Shown: positions 34,881-47,859, counted from the first letter of the stretch. The stretch is 64,000 nt of DNA from Lunularia cruciata (GCA_948567375.1 OX419761.1:12066243-12130242), one strand, 5' to 3'. Translations and numbers: made by a program. Notes: generated by a model from the sequence alone, not told the origin.

Positions 34881-37265
34881 ATGGAGCACATCCACAACTA
34901 TGCGTTGCCACAACACCAATTTATGAATTAACTAACATTATTGTACCTAATTGGTTATTATAGATTAAATGCTAAGATAGTGCCACCTACAAAGAGGTAC
35001 TTATTATACTTTCTACCAATTTTATGACTCTAGCTATACTTGGGAGAATGGTCTCAACAATCAAATATTTACAAAAGAATCAATTTAATGGATAGAGCCT
35101 TAATTGCTTAAAGAATTTTTATAGATATCATCATGTGGAGACATCCCATCACAATGAAGTTCCCATACTTATGAAGTCCTCAACCTGATGTGTTCCAATC
35201 ATGATGAAGTCACAACCCAATGGTTGTGTTGTGATGACCAAAACCTAATGGTCCAAAACTACAATTATACAATTATTGTACACCATAATCTACTTTCTTG
35301 ACCCTCCTTCACCTTTACACCTCCAAATCAGCTCCTTGGTATGTTTGTTTTACTCCTCCAATTTGTGGTGGATACTGCTAAAGCTGCTATTGAACTTGGC
35401 ATCACCATGCTTGTGCAACTTCTTTGCCAGCTTGGTTAATTGTTTAATGGCATAGGTATTGGCTTCTAAGGCATGTATTCCTAACTTTAGCTCCCACAAC
35501 TTAGCCTGGTGAGCTTGGGTCATAACAACCAATTCCACTTGGATCTTCATCCTATTAGCAATATCTTCCATGATTGTAAGAACTCATGTCTATTCCTTGT
35601 CTAGAATATCATGGATGGATTGCAACTCCATCTCCACCTCTTGTCTGACTTGTACTTAAAGGATATAAGCTCTCTCTCTCTCTCCATGGTCAGCCATGAT
35701 CATGGACAACTCCTCAATATGCATCTTGGCTATTTTTAAGACAACATCACAAAATTGCTCCTCTACAGCCTCCTCCTTTCACAAACCATCTTGCTCCTTC
35801 TTTAGGGACATCACCTCCTTGTTCCTAGCATCCAATTCCTTGGCATACTTCTTTTTCATCTCCTCTGCTTGCCACTTGGATCTACCCTTGATATTTCTCA
35901 AGTTGGAGTCTAGTTGGGTAATCCGCTACCTCAAGCCTACTATCTCTTCCTTCATCTTGGAGATCTCTTAATCCTTCTCCTATATTCTCTCCTCTTGTGA
36001 AGTCTTTAATCCGTAAAGACCTTCTCTCATTGGGTATACCCTATGTTCATCACTGCAAGATCTGCCTTGACACTTTGTAATCCCTCCTTGTGCTTCATTA
36101 GCATGGTGTTACTATCATGCTTCTAAGCCTTGTAGTTTTTAGAAAGCATAGTGAATTCACCCTACTTCATCTTCAAGGCAACTTCTTGATTTTCTAGAGT
36201 AGCTTCAAGGTGATGAATTTGTGCCTCTATGGAAGTCAAGTCTTCTTCCCTTCATAGTGCTCTACCTATTCTTCATGGTGCTCCATGGCCATGGTCACCA
36301 TACTACCCTCTTACTTTTGCTCATGCTAGCTCTTCTCAAATATGGGCCATCTCCTAAGATTTTCCTAGGTCATGATGTATACCATACTCCTTGATTTCTG
36401 TGAGTTGGGCCTCCAAGTGCAAGATGTGGGTGTTGGCTTCATCCAACTTCCTTTCTATTGCTTGTTTTTCCCATATGGCCATGTGAATGTGGAAGTGCAA
36501 GAAATTGATCAATCTCTTGTGATTTGTCACTATAAGGTCAATTCCTTGGTAGACAAGGAGTAGTTATTTTAGAGTCTTCACTACTAGTCCTAACATGTAG
36601 AAAACCTAAGATGATAGGGTAGATAGTTGAGAGGGTACATAAAGGGCCCCTTTGTGCACACTAGTGGGCTTGGCTTGGGCATTGGCACCTCTCATGGGCA
36701 AGTTAGCATGACTCTACTAACTTGTAGGAGGTCTCAAATCAAAGTAAGGATCATTGGGGCACACTGCACTCTTTGTACTCCCAAAGTACTCACTAATTCC
36801 TCTTCTTTAGGTCAAGACTTATTCACCACCGTCTCCTTGACTCTAACTCTTAGAAGGGGGTTGAATTTTGCAATTATTTGATCTAGGCCCAAGGACACCC
36901 ATTTACTAGTCCTTTTCCCTTTTTCTCACTTGAAAGTCTCCTTCTACTCAACCAGGATGGTGAAGATAAGACAGTTTCAAGCATTGGTTCTTGAGATGGA
37001 GTTACCACTTGATGATTGTCTCCTTGAGGGACAATTGGAACCTAAATTGCCACCTCTTCTGTTTGTATTGGTGTTGAGGGTGAATTCCCCTTCTGCAATT
37101 GAGACTTCTTCCTCGTCATCCACCATGACATCTCCTTGGTCCGAGGATGGCCTAATCTGGCATATCAAACTCCAATGTTGTTGCGAGAGTAGATTGAACC
37201 TCCACTCTTGCATCCTCTCTTATGTCTATTTTCTCTTTTATAATGTATCACTTAAGTGTTTGTAA
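34881..37265 (-). pseudogene. Minus-strand coiled-coil gag-like region
   Basis: The plus strand is pyrimidine-rich and the minus strand reads as degenerate Lys/Glu/Leu-rich coiled coil. The clearest open stretch (35571-35350) contains AKLWELKLGIHALEA. It resembles in character the coiled-coil regions of family B but runs opposite to its neighbours. The minus-strand LTR-like promoter at 37.9-38.2 kb could have driven it. The acidic stretch VMVDDEEEVSIAEGEF lies in a minus-strand frame at 37213-36977. Many stops. The family is not identified. Confidence 0.4.
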
Positions 37266-37289
37266 ATCCCCTTGTCTAAGCCTATTGAC

Positions 37290-37770
37290 TTATCTTATTT
37301 TCTATTTCTTATCATACTTTTTGTCAAGTATGACTTGGTAAGTAGAATAATTATTACATTAAAATAAAAAGATAGTATTTTGAATAATTCTAGCAGGATA
37401 TTTCATCAAAGTTTTATTTTTTATTTCAGAAACTCTATAGTAACATTAATTTATATTCATTATTCAAATTATATTATAAGACCATATAGATTAAACTCAT
37501 GATTATAGGAAAAACTCTAGTATCTCTATAAGACAATTTGTAATTTAAACATATATATGAAAATACAAAAAATTTAAATCAAAATTTTCTCAAAAATTAA
37601 ATAATATGATACTATAAAAAATTTATACATTTATTTGGCTTAGAATTTCTCTATAATATAGGTAATAAAAGTTATATAATTTTTTCTCTAATTTGAAATA
37701 TAGAACTTTTTTCATGATAAATTTTTATAAGTATATATATGATTCAAAATTTAGGAAATAAGTTTGGTGA
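37290..37770. other. AT-rich, gene-free DNA
   Basis: Very AT-rich, with no open frames or recognisable motifs. It lies downstream, on the minus strand, of the promoter-like region at 37885-38204. Confidence 0.4.
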
Positions 37771-37884
37771 CCCACCTCTGCACTATTAGTATAAAAGACC
37801 GAGACCGAGGAGAGAATGGAAACTCACATTGGGACACTTGAATGAGCGAAAACTCCGAGTGCCTAGAATGAGCTTTGGCTTTGG

Positions 37885-38204
37885 TATTTATAGGTAGCAT
37901 ACAAAGCCCTTGAGAAGCTTCTCAAGAAGTTTCCTCAAGCCACTTTCTTAGAGTGCAAGCCAAGTTAACTATGAAGCTTCTTGAGAAGCTTCCTTCTAGA
38001 AGCCGCCTACTTGGCATGCAAGCTAAGGTAGTTGGAAGCTTCTAAAAGCTTCTTGCTAGAAGCTACTTACTTGAGGTGCAAGCTAAGCTAGCCGGGAAGC
38101 TTCCCAAGAAGCTTCCTAGATACTTCCAGAATATTCTAGGTTAATTTGTCTTATGTGCTATTTCATAAGTCCGACTAACTTCATCGCTAAACTCCATATT
38201 GTTA
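37885..38204 (-). promoter_or_regulatory. LTR-like promoter with an array of heat-shock-element-like palindromes
   Basis: On the minus strand TATAAATA lies at 37892-37885. Upstream of it (37905-38140) about 3.7 tandem units of 62-66 bp each carry GAAGCTTC, the GAAnnTTC core of plant heat-shock elements. Copies are at 37914, 37973, 37985, 38035, 38096 and 38109, with GAAGTTTC at 37926, GAATATTC at 38128 and TTCTAGAA at 37994. The likely LTR start on the minus strand is TGTAACAAT at 38204, which is inferred. The layout resembles the heat-responsive LTR of the copia element ONSEN, but this is analogy only. Confidence 0.55.
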
Positions 38205-38219
38205 CAATTAGTACATTTC

Positions 38220-41200
38220 CTTCTCTTTTTTTAAATTTTTGTAGAATAGTGAAAGGGTAGGAAAATATTAAGGAGATAACAAGGTTGTACTACTTATTAT
38301 TGGCTTTCAAAAGAAAGCACTCAAAAGGATCGGATGATGATGTAAGAAAATGACCATAGCTTGTACTCACCCTTACAATACAATGAGGAAGAGCTTCATA
38401 ATTGTGTCTCTTGTGGTCATCGTCATTTTGCATCTTTGCATGGAGTAATTTTTTTGTTTTTTTTGTAGATTCTAGCTAGAAAAAGTATAAGAATAGTCAT
38501 TTGGTAAACAAACAAGAGAAAGTAGTCAACCAAGACAACCTTCAGCAAGGGAGCTATTCACCCTAAAGGCAGACCTTTGTCTTGGGAAGACCTTTGGCCA
38601 GGAATATCATTTGCCCTAGAAGTCCCCTACATAAAGATGGCACTAACAGATCAAGAACCATAGTTGAGACCATTTGATTAGGCTAACCACTCACATATGT
38701 GAGTAATGACCAAACAGTTGTAATGGTTGAACCAAGAAAATATATATTTAGCTAGAGCTTGGAATCTTTTCACTTTTTGAAGAATTCATCTAGGCTAGAT
38801 CAGCATTGCTACCTCTCTCTTGGCAAAGAATATCCACCTGAACTTGGGCATTTTGAGAGAGAGAGTGAGTGATTGTGCAAAGGAAAGTGAAAAGTGGAAC
38901 TATGATGAGAGGAAAAATAAGAAAGGAAGTAGCTATTCCACATGCACCATGAAGGATGCACAGGGCTCCAAAACTCATAATTAAGTCCTAGGATTAATCA
39001 AGTGGAGTTTATATTGTAGAAAAGAGCTGGTTTGCAACAAGAAGCTCAAATTTTTGCTATGGAACTAGGAATTGAGTGATCATGCTATGTTGCATGAAAT
39101 TTGTGACAAAAAGCTTATCAATTTGATGGGAAATCTTTTTTTCTTGGACAGAAGAACAATGGCTGAAAGTGCTGGGGCTTACTAGTATTTCACCCCTAGA
39201 TGGCATGACTCTAGATAGCATATGGACTAGACCAGATTTGATCTTCATGGCCAAATTCAAGTCTACCTTTTGTTATAGGAAGACCAACAATGGTTGGTTT
39301 GTCCCCAGAATTAATGATCCTATGAGGAGGATCTTGGTAGAATTAGTTATGAAGTTATTCATGTCCAAAAACAAAACTTATTTAAACAATAGCTAGGCTA
39401 TCTTTGTTGAGTACTTGTCAAGGAAGACGTGTGAATTGGGCAACAATGTTTTGGGCTAGAATGAGAGAGCTTTCAAGATAAATGAACAAAGAAATCAGAG
39501 TGACTCTTATCTCTCCCTTTGTCATCCATCTTTACTTGAGCATGGGATTGCTAACCAAAGAAAAGAAGAAGAAGTACCACAACTACTTCTTCCTAGAAGG
39601 ACATTTTGATGAGCCTTGGGAAAAAGCATTGATTGTACACAAATATGTAGAGGTGGATGAGGAATTTTCTTGCATAGGATACACATGGAGGTGAAGAAAG
39701 CCTACAATACCATGGGTTTTGAGAAGTGGAGATAGGAGGAAATCACTATGGAGCCAATACTTAGGAAATGACCCACTAACCTTGCTAGGCCAAAGGCAAA
39801 GGCTACCAAGTGGACAAGTAGAATCCTCTTAGAGGAAGAAGAAGAGGATGAAAAAAGAAGTCCAAGATGAAGGAGAGGCAAGACCACAGCTAGATCCTAT
39901 GCACATGATGAGCAAGCAATCCTTTACCCAGATTGTCATCTTGTTGACAAGGATGTAGTAGAAGAAGATCACAAAGGTAGAGAAGTAAAATCCACATCAG
40001 CCCTAACTTGTCACCCAAGCAAAATGGATGCTAAGAGCATTAAAGGTTGCGGGCAAGTTGTGGTGCCAAGGGATGTGTATTATGGGATTTCAAGTACAAG
40101 TAAACTATCATGAGATTCTCCTTATGGGAAAATTTTGGAGAATGAGCTAGAACACTACGAGCATGTAGAATAGTAGGAAAAAATAAGGTAGGCCATAAAT
40201 CACAAAGAGGTGCACTAATGCACTTAGGAAGACTAGTTTGGATTAAAATCAAGGATTAGGAGAAAATTGGCATTAACGAGGTGGCTTTGGAAGGAGATGG
40301 TTGCTGCGGAGGAAGGATTGGAAAGTGTAGAAAACTTATTCCTTTAGGGTTTGATTCCCATGTGTAAAAGGGACCTTAGTCCACTATATGCATGTTAGTT
40401 GATTGATGAAGTAGTTGGTGTTAGTCCAAAATCAATTAATAGCCACTAGAACAGAAAAGGAAGTAGGACTTGGGCAAAGATAAGAGTAGTTGAGAGCAAT
40501 AAGAGCACTCCTTGCTAGGTAGAGATATGAATGATCTTCCATTGTAAAGTGACAGCCCGCACTAAGGGTTATAAAGCTTAAATGATTTGCCTTATGTGGT
40601 TCTCAATGTATGACTTCAGGTTTTTGCTGATCCACACAAACTTGCAGTTCCACTACAATATGTCATGTAATCTTCTAGACAACATAAGGATTGGTAAGTA
40701 AAGGGTGACAACTGAGGAGGCCAAAAAGCACTCAAGTGAGCAATCTCCAAGGTTAACTTTCCTGAGGTAGACCTGGTCCAGCAAGACACCTATGTGCACT
40801 ATGAGAATTTTCTTCAAGGCTTAATTCATCGATTTAGGCCTCCAAAAGTGCCTTCAAAGATTTTAAGCATATTTCAATTCCTACTCTATTAGTAGAAGTC
40901 CCCTTTTGGTGATACCTCTTTCTGAATCTGTTAAGTCTATCATGTGTAACATCCTTCCAAATGTTACCAAACCAATTCTCACCTTTAAATCATATGTCTA
41001 GTTATTGGTTCTAAGGTTTTCAAGTCTATTTGATTTCTACCCTATTAGTAGAAGTACTCTTTTGGCGATACTTCTATCTGATCTATTTTGACCATCATGT
41101 ATAAAATCATTCCAGATGTTACCAAACCAAACCAAATTTCACATCTAGATCATATGGCTAGCTATTGGTATTACACTATGTGACCCTTGTCCAACATCTT

Positions 41201-41487
41201 CACCAACTCGTGCAAGGAGGAGCTGAGGAAAAGATGAAGGCAAGGAAAGAACTGCAAGACATTTGTACCCAACATTTGGAGTTGGGAGAACAAAGTAACA
41301 ACTTGGCACAAGAGGTGACCAAACTTAGGGAAGAAGGTCAGGCCTTGGAGAAGATGAAGAATGGATATTAAGAAAGAAGATGTTTGAATTATAAGAATAT
41401 AAGAGGAAGAAGCACGTCAATGGCTCAAGTTGGAAGAACAAGGAAAGGCCCAAGAGGAAAAGATTGATAAATTGAAGGGAGAAGTAG
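38220..41487 (+). pseudogene. Family B leader, gag and coiled coil, copy 2
   Basis: Leader at 38445-38860 and gag at 38860-40020 are colinear with copy 1 but lack the two solo LTRs found there, so this copy serves as the empty-site reference. The 39482-39694 frame includes MGLLTKEKKKKYHNYFFLEG, matched in copy 1 near 20640. Coiled coil at 41176-41487 matches 21620-21900. No protease or pol follows. A truncated family A LTR interrupts it at 40804-41175. Stops throughout. Confidence 0.55.
40804..41175 (-). mobile_element. Truncated family A LTR, minus orientation
   Basis: Ends GTATTACA at 41175 and contains two copies of the U3 unit (CATATGTCTAG near 40988 and CATATGGCTAG near 41152). The U3 side is complete but the R/U5 half of the LTR is missing. 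CTATG occurs on both sides (40799-40803 and 41176-41180), which may be a target duplication or coincidence, since the left end is not a normal LTR terminus. Confidence 0.75.
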
Positions 41488-42163
41488 AGAAGGTAGGTTC
41501 ATCCAAAATAATTCTTGACTTATGACTATTTTTTTACTTGATGATTGTTGTAATGTAATTACTTGTATAGTAAGCAAAGAGTAATTGTGATTAGTGGCAA
41601 TTACACAAAATGCATCTAAATTTTACTTAGGATAAGATCAATAGATAGGATTAGCATTAAGTGGAGGATTAGATAGGAGGTGATGAGCATTTTTGACCAT
41701 TGATCTTCTTTGATTGATAGTTAGGAAACTATATATATATATATGGGTTGCAACTCACAAAAATGAGGTACACTTCTTTCATGAGTGAAGTATTTAGTTG
41801 AAACATCTCTTCTAAGTCTTTGTGTTGGATTGCTTTTGCTTACATATTTGATTCTATACTTGGTCAAGTAGAGGTGAGGAATCTTATAGTAGGAGTGTTT
41901 GTTTGAGTAACTTCTTATGAAATTTTCATTGAATCAAGGAAGTTACCCTTGACATTCAATGGGAATGAGTGCTTGAATACTTATGTAATTAATTTGCACA
42001 TTATCGAAGAAGTTATACTTGATATTCTAAACAAGCAAGTCAATGTGAGGAAGGGTTTTGGGGTGATGGAGCAGTGAGAGTACCATGGAATAGAAAATCC
42101 AAGTAGATAGTTGACTTTGGATTTTGTTAGGATTGCATTTTTGGGAAGAGATATGCACAATCA
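41488..42163 (+). repeat. Family B LTR-like block, copy 2
   Basis: Colinear with 26863-27510, ending CACAATCA directly before a primer-binding site. Includes a TATATATATATATGGG segment near 41734 and two GTTAYMCTTGACATT-like motifs. Confidence 0.65.
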
Positions 42164-42180
42164 ATGGCACCGTTGGGGTG
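42164..42180 (+). other. Family B primer-binding site
   Basis: ATGGCACCGTTGGGGTG resembles the tRNA-Asp primer site (TGGCGCCGTTGCCGGGG) of Athila-type gypsy elements. Its position right after the LTR-like block marks the start of a downstream family B internal region. Confidence 0.65.
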
Positions 42181-42538
42181 AAAAAACCTTTGGCCTAAAA
42201 ACCAACCTTTGGGGTGAAATCTACATGAAAGAAGGGACTAGCTTCTGAGTTAAAATGAGCTCTTCAAGAGGAAGAGGCCTTCAGCATGAAGTGTACCACC
42301 ACTGTCAAGGGCTGGTTAAATTAGATCTTTCAATTAAATCGTTGTTAGTTTCTCTTTTCTGTAGGATGCCATTATAGGTATCCCTACCTTCTTTTGGGAG
42401 TGGTTTCTACTCAAGAGGTTAAATAGGCAAGAATAGATAACTAGTCACATTGTGACATTTGATCTTGATTTCTAGTCAATTCCAACCCGTATCCTTGTGG
42501 AAACAACCTATTCTTACCATTTATACTATTGGTACATT

Positions 42539-42660
42539 GACATTGGGTTGTCATAATCATGACCATATTGCACATGATCACAACCATCATGATGTTCATG
42601 ATCATAGTTCTTGTGATCATAATCATCTTGATCTTTGTGATCACAGGGCCTTGGTATTAA
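42539..42660 (+). repeat. GATCAT-rich block that would encode a His/Asp-rich peptide
   Basis: Recurrent CATGATCA / GATCATAA words with strong local dyad symmetry. One plus-strand frame (within 42459-42707) reads HNHDHIAHDHNHHDVHDHSS. It lies in the family B leader copy 3. Could be simple-sequence expansion with no function. Confidence 0.6.
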
Positions 42661-45273
42661 TGACCCTTAGGACAAAGTTTGTGAACAAAGTATGCCACAT
42701 CCAATGACATTGACTTGAAATATCATTGGCTTGATAGTCAATCAGTCTTGGAGAATTCAAAAACTTGAATGCACCACCAATTAAATAGAAAATATAAATT
42801 TATGACCATTTGCATGTGTCAAGATACTTGCATGCACAAACAAAAATATTTCATCCAAGACATACCTGCCAAATTCCAAAATGATTAGCCTTGAGCTATA
42901 AATTCAAGGTCTTGGCTCATACATTGACTTCTTTTCCACTTCAAAAATTTCTAAAATTATGTGCATGGATTCTTTGGCAATTTTGTCAACAAGCATTGAG
43001 TATTGAGAGCTTGAAAGATTGTATGAGCAGGTGTTTGGGATAGCTTGTGATTTTTGTCAAAGGGTTTGTGAACAAGCAGAATGGCACTTCATCCAAGAAG
43101 ACATAGAGTGCATCCCAAGGTGATTTTGAAATCACCTAGAGTAATTCAATGGGCACTCCAATATAGGGATGATAAATCCATAGTAGGAGCCTAGACTTCT
43201 TGTTATTTGGGGGTTGAGTGATTCAGATATGATACTATAATTCAAGGATAATAAGAACCTTGGTTTAGAGTTGTTAAGGAGTAATGTCTTTGGACCAAGG
43301 CACATTGGGGGAAGATGTTCAAGCTAGTGATAAAATTCCTCCATATGAAATGATGATATATACACCATGAGCATATCCCAAGAGAATTTATCAAGGAAAT
43401 TGAGGCATTGTTTGACAAGAAGAAGTTGAGCAATGGACCACACATCAAGGAGTATAGAGACCCTAGGTGAAGGGAAATTGTGGGAGGCAATTATGAATAT
43501 CTCCAAGTCCAATCCAATGACTTATGCCAATACCTCCAAGTCAAGTGTCTTCTTCTCCTCCTCTCTCCAAGTCCATGTCAAGTGTCTTCTTCCACTATCT
43601 TCACAAAGGATAACCTATGAATTGGGCTCAAATGTGTCATTTGTGAGTCCATGACATGTGTAGTGATATATGAACAAGGAAGGTGGTGTCATGCTCATGC
43701 CATCCTTTGTGATACATTTCTATATTGGTATGAAGATGCTCGTGAAAGAAGAGAAGAAGAAGTTTCCAATGTTTTAACATCAAGGGTATTTTTGTATGCA
43801 CCCAAAAGCAAAAGCAAATAAGAGAAAGTATAGATTGGCCAAAAAGAAGTACACAATATCAAAGAATATGTATATGCATGTAGAGGAAGTATACACTGGG
43901 TATTTGTAGAAGAGGAAGTAATTGGAAGTACAAAAGAAGGTGCAAACATCAAAGAAGAGGGCATTTTAAGTAAAGAAGATCATGACAAAAATGCTAAAGC
44001 CATTGCACAAAATAATGTCATGATGGAGGAAGATCACAACAAAGTGGATAACAAAAGAGGCACCATCAAGATGCCCAAAATGACACTAGAGAGGAATTGG
44101 ATCAAGAAAAAGATGAATATCTCAACGAAGGATCAACCAAGGAAGAATCCTTCATTCATGTCAAACTCTCTTCAAACTCAAAAGTACAAGAGTGCCCTAA
44201 TTGATAATATATGAAAGTGGTACTAGCACAAAAGCACTTGGTTGAAGAAGCATTAAAATACCAGTTGCCAATGAAAGAGAAAGAGACCCTTCACAAGCAA
44301 CGCAAAGTCCTTGTAGGGAGTGAGTCTCTCCAAGTAGTAACAACTTCCTGAACAAATGGAGAAGCATCCTACTTGACCCACATACAAGGAGTAACATAAT
44401 AATGAAACTCAATCATCAATAATGAAGGCAAGTAACAAGGTCCAAGCTGAGGAAGGAGAAGATGTAGAAGAAGAATAAAGATCTAAAGCAAGCAAGGAAT
44501 TCAAATTTGAAGATTTTTTGAGGGATGTCTTGTAGGCCAAGGAGGAGAAGATTCGGGAAGCAAAGGAGAAGGAAGTAGAGAACTTGAAAGCCAAGGAGGA
44601 AGAATCTACCCAAGGATGTATACACTAGAGAGAGTGAGATATGTAGGTGGCCAAAGAAGCGACCACCACTCACAAAGAAGCACAAGAAGAGGTACACATT
44701 CCGCTCTTCATGGTACTAGATAGGAAAGAGGGCTAGTCATGAGAAGGAAAGTTATATGAGCTAGCCCAATCACAAATAGAGACCCCTCTCATGGGAAGTG
44801 ATCCACATGGTAGGACCTATGCTTCATAATTTAGAAACTTCCTTGCTATTGGGAATTAGATGGGACTATCATGAATCATTGAAGTTGATCATCCATCTTT
44901 ATTGGGTTGCTCAAGAAGCCAATGCAGAGAAGGAAAATGATTATAAGGAGATCAAGAATATCAAGAAGTAGCTGCAATGACAAAGAAGAAACTTGTCATG
45001 AACATGAAAAAACAATGGACAAGTGGAAGAAGCCGGAGTAGGCAAGGTAGGAGAAGTACCATGGAGATCTGTTGAGAACATAGTGGAGGTCCAAGTCCTC
45101 AACCTCAGAATTGATCAGCAAAGTGCAGACCATGAAAAAAAACTTTGTGCCCAAGATGAGGAAGTGGCCATATTGAAGGCCAAGTTGGAGCAAGCACAAA
45201 TCAAGAGCATTGCCGATGAGATCATACATGATAACTACAAGGAGCTTGTTGAGATTCATATTGAGGACTTAAC

Positions 45274-45897
45274 TATAATACCATTAGCTAGACAAATTAT
45301 CTAAAGATGGAAATTAGCTTGGTGATATCTTTAGGGATTTTATACACAATGGTCTTAGTAGATCAGATAGAAGTGTCACCAAAAGAGGACTTCCACTAAT
45401 ATAGTGAAGGCCGAAAACACATCTAAACTTCAATGTCAATTTTGGAGGCCTAAACAAATGAATTAGGCCTCAAAAAATAAAATCTTCCTTCTCTCTGCTA
45501 AGGGTAAAAAGGCTTTCCTTTTCTCCTTGGGGGGGGGAGAGATTCCATTTTTCCTTCTCCTCCCTTATTTTGTCTCATTGGGATCTTTCTAATGGTACCA
45601 CTTCCATATTGTCTTGAGCTCTCTACATGAAGATTCTCAAAAGTATCCTTGAAGTGAAACCTATTTTACCAACTAGATAAGATGCAAGCTGACATGCCAC
45701 TAACCCATAGATCCAATCTAAGGGTGTAGCTTGTAGACATGTTACCTATCCATCTATCTAATCTAAAGATGTAGCTCCCTCAGAAGAGATCTTCTCCATT
45801 ATATAATGAAGTCAAAGTGCTCCTTTAGAGCATAAGAGTATTGAGAAATTGAACCTTGTGTTTCTCTTGGGGTTTCTCTTGTCCTCTAATCATTATA
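45274..45897 (+). mobile_element. Solo LTR, family A
   Basis: Starts TATAATACC and ends CATTATA, flanked by the exact 5-bp repeat TTAAC (45269-45273 and 45898-45902). 624 bp with a single U3 unit. It retains the GGGGGGG tract near 45531 and a TATATAATGAAG promoter-like box near 45800. The flanking coiled-coil sequence is continuous once the LTR is discounted. Confidence 0.9.
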
Positions 45898-46205
45898 TTA
45901 ACCAAGCAAGTTGACCAACAAGAAGAGACAGAAGAACTCATCCTTGTACAAGTAAGGCATCATTTGGAAAGAGAGATATAGGCCATATGTGTGACATTGG
46001 AGGAAAGAGCATGCCCGAGTACTCACAACTATGGAGTCTTTAGCCAAAGAGATGATCAAGCATGTTGAGAAGCTGGCTAAGATCCTACTGCATCACAATT
46101 ATCTTTGTTGACTTTGTTGGAACTTAAGAAGGCTTTGTTAGGCTTAACTATCTTCAATGACCTAGTTGATGCTAAAGTAACCTTCCATGGAATGAATCAG
46201 AACCA

Positions 46206-46834
46206 AAATTAGACTAGATTACTATTATGTAAATTATACTTTAAAAAATACCAAAATATAAATATACAAGATGTATACGGGAATCAGTATTTTTACCTCA
46301 CCCTTTTGGTATTGTACCTAACGCTCTAAATTATAGCTAATCAAAAGGCTTTACATTTGAAAAGGTATTATCATCAAACTTGGTGAACTTTGGCCAACAA
46401 TAATGTTTGATAGGGTTTTACCAACATTTGCAATAAAAATTTCTCTATGATATAATTATTTGATTTTTCTAAAATTTACCTTCTAATTTGTGAATTTAAA
46501 ATCTTGCTTTTTGATCTAGTTTTGCTACATATATTTATATTTCCTTTTTAGTCTTGACTCTATTTTGACAAACATAATGCAAACTACTACAAAAGCTTCA
46601 AAGCAACCTCCTTGAATAAAAACTAGTCATGAAGGATCTCTTAGATTTCTTCTTGTTGTGGTATAAGTTAAGTCTTATATCCATTTAAGATTTTGTGCAT
46701 ACTTCTACTTCTAAACATATAAATATTTTGATAATCTATAGAGTTTTTCTACAAATTTAAAGGAATAAATGGTATGATTGCAAATATTCCATTTTAGGTT
46801 CATCTCATAAGAATATTTTTAAATAATTAAGCTG

Positions 46835-46916
<82 letters not shown>

Positions 46917-47744
46917 CATGATATTATTAAAGCTATCCATAAAAGATAGAATTTAAAATAAGTTTGAGTACTTGAAATGTTTTTAAATTTCTTAGTTTTT
47001 ACTTATAATAAAGGTTACATGTATTACATTGATATAGATATTAACTAAACTTCATCATTGATTTACATAACTTCATCAATGCTAACATATAATAATTATC
47101 TATATTATTGTATTCAAAATTTCTAGATGATCTAGACATTTGTCAACTTTTTCTCTTTACATTAGATAACAGATATGTTTATAACTACCTTAGATTAGAT
47201 GAAATTTGGTAAAAAATTTGGATTTTGATGTTTTAATGTATTTAGTAAATACATATACTTTATTTGAATGAAATATTTAGACATTTTAAGTTCAAAAATC
47301 TAAGTTTATATCTCAAGCTAAACACGCTATTTTCATATTGCATTTTTTAGCTCAAAGAATTCATAAATCAAAATTAAATTAATGGGATGTATTAAATGAA
47401 TATCTTATTAAATTTAATTCTTTTGGATGAATTATAATATTTAAAGGGCTGTTTCAACTTAAAAAGTTATGAAGATCCAATCGAGGTTAGTTTATCTGAT
47501 TGGGATAAACTTTAAGTGTTAATTTCAGATGGTCAAATGACAAAAAATTCGATCTTCTGCATTTTGCATTATTGAAATTACTACAATTAAAATTTATTGA
47601 AAGGAAGATAAATCTTATATTTATAAATTATAATTGATAGTTCAATATATATCACACACTACAGAGTTTAGTGTCTTGATATTCACATAAAAATTTCTAA
47701 TAAATTAAAATATCCAAAAATATCATATATACACACATTTACAT
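46206..47744. other. AT-rich, gene-free DNA
   Basis: AT-rich with no supported coding sequence. Contains the AT microsatellite listed separately. Confidence 0.5.
46836..46915. repeat. (AT)n microsatellite
   Basis: About 40 uninterrupted AT units. Confidence 0.98.
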
Positions 47745-47754
47745 TAATATTAAG

Positions 47755-47859
47755 GGAAAAAGGTGACCGCATAGGAAAAATGAAGATGGGAAGACCACAT
47801 CAAGCCGTACAAGGGAGAGACAATATTAGACTCGATTGGGGCTAAGCCCCAATAGAGTC
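47755..47859. repeat. Orphan short repeat, copy 2, flanked by a 10-bp direct repeat
   Basis: The core (AGGTGACCGCATAGGAA ... CCGTACAAGGGAGAGACAA) differs from copy 1 at about four positions in 63. The 105-bp unit is flanked by TAATATTAAG (47745-47754 and 47860-47869). Its right part forms a near-perfect hairpin (47823-47866) with arms of 21 bp around the loop TAA, centred on GGGGCTAAGCCCC. Confidence 0.65.

Larger units (their letters stand above)
42181..46205 (+). pseudogene. Family B leader, gag and coiled coil, copy 3
   Basis: After the primer site comes a leader, then gag (a block near 43695-43760 matches 20580-20640 and 39480-39540), then Lys/Glu-rich coiled coil (44020-45270), including the stretch DEEVAILKAKLEQAQIKS. 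A solo LTR at 45274-45897 interrupts the coiled coil, which resumes in the same sense at 45898 and fades by about 46205. No protease or pol is visible before the AT-rich DNA, so this copy is truncated. Confidence 0.5.
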
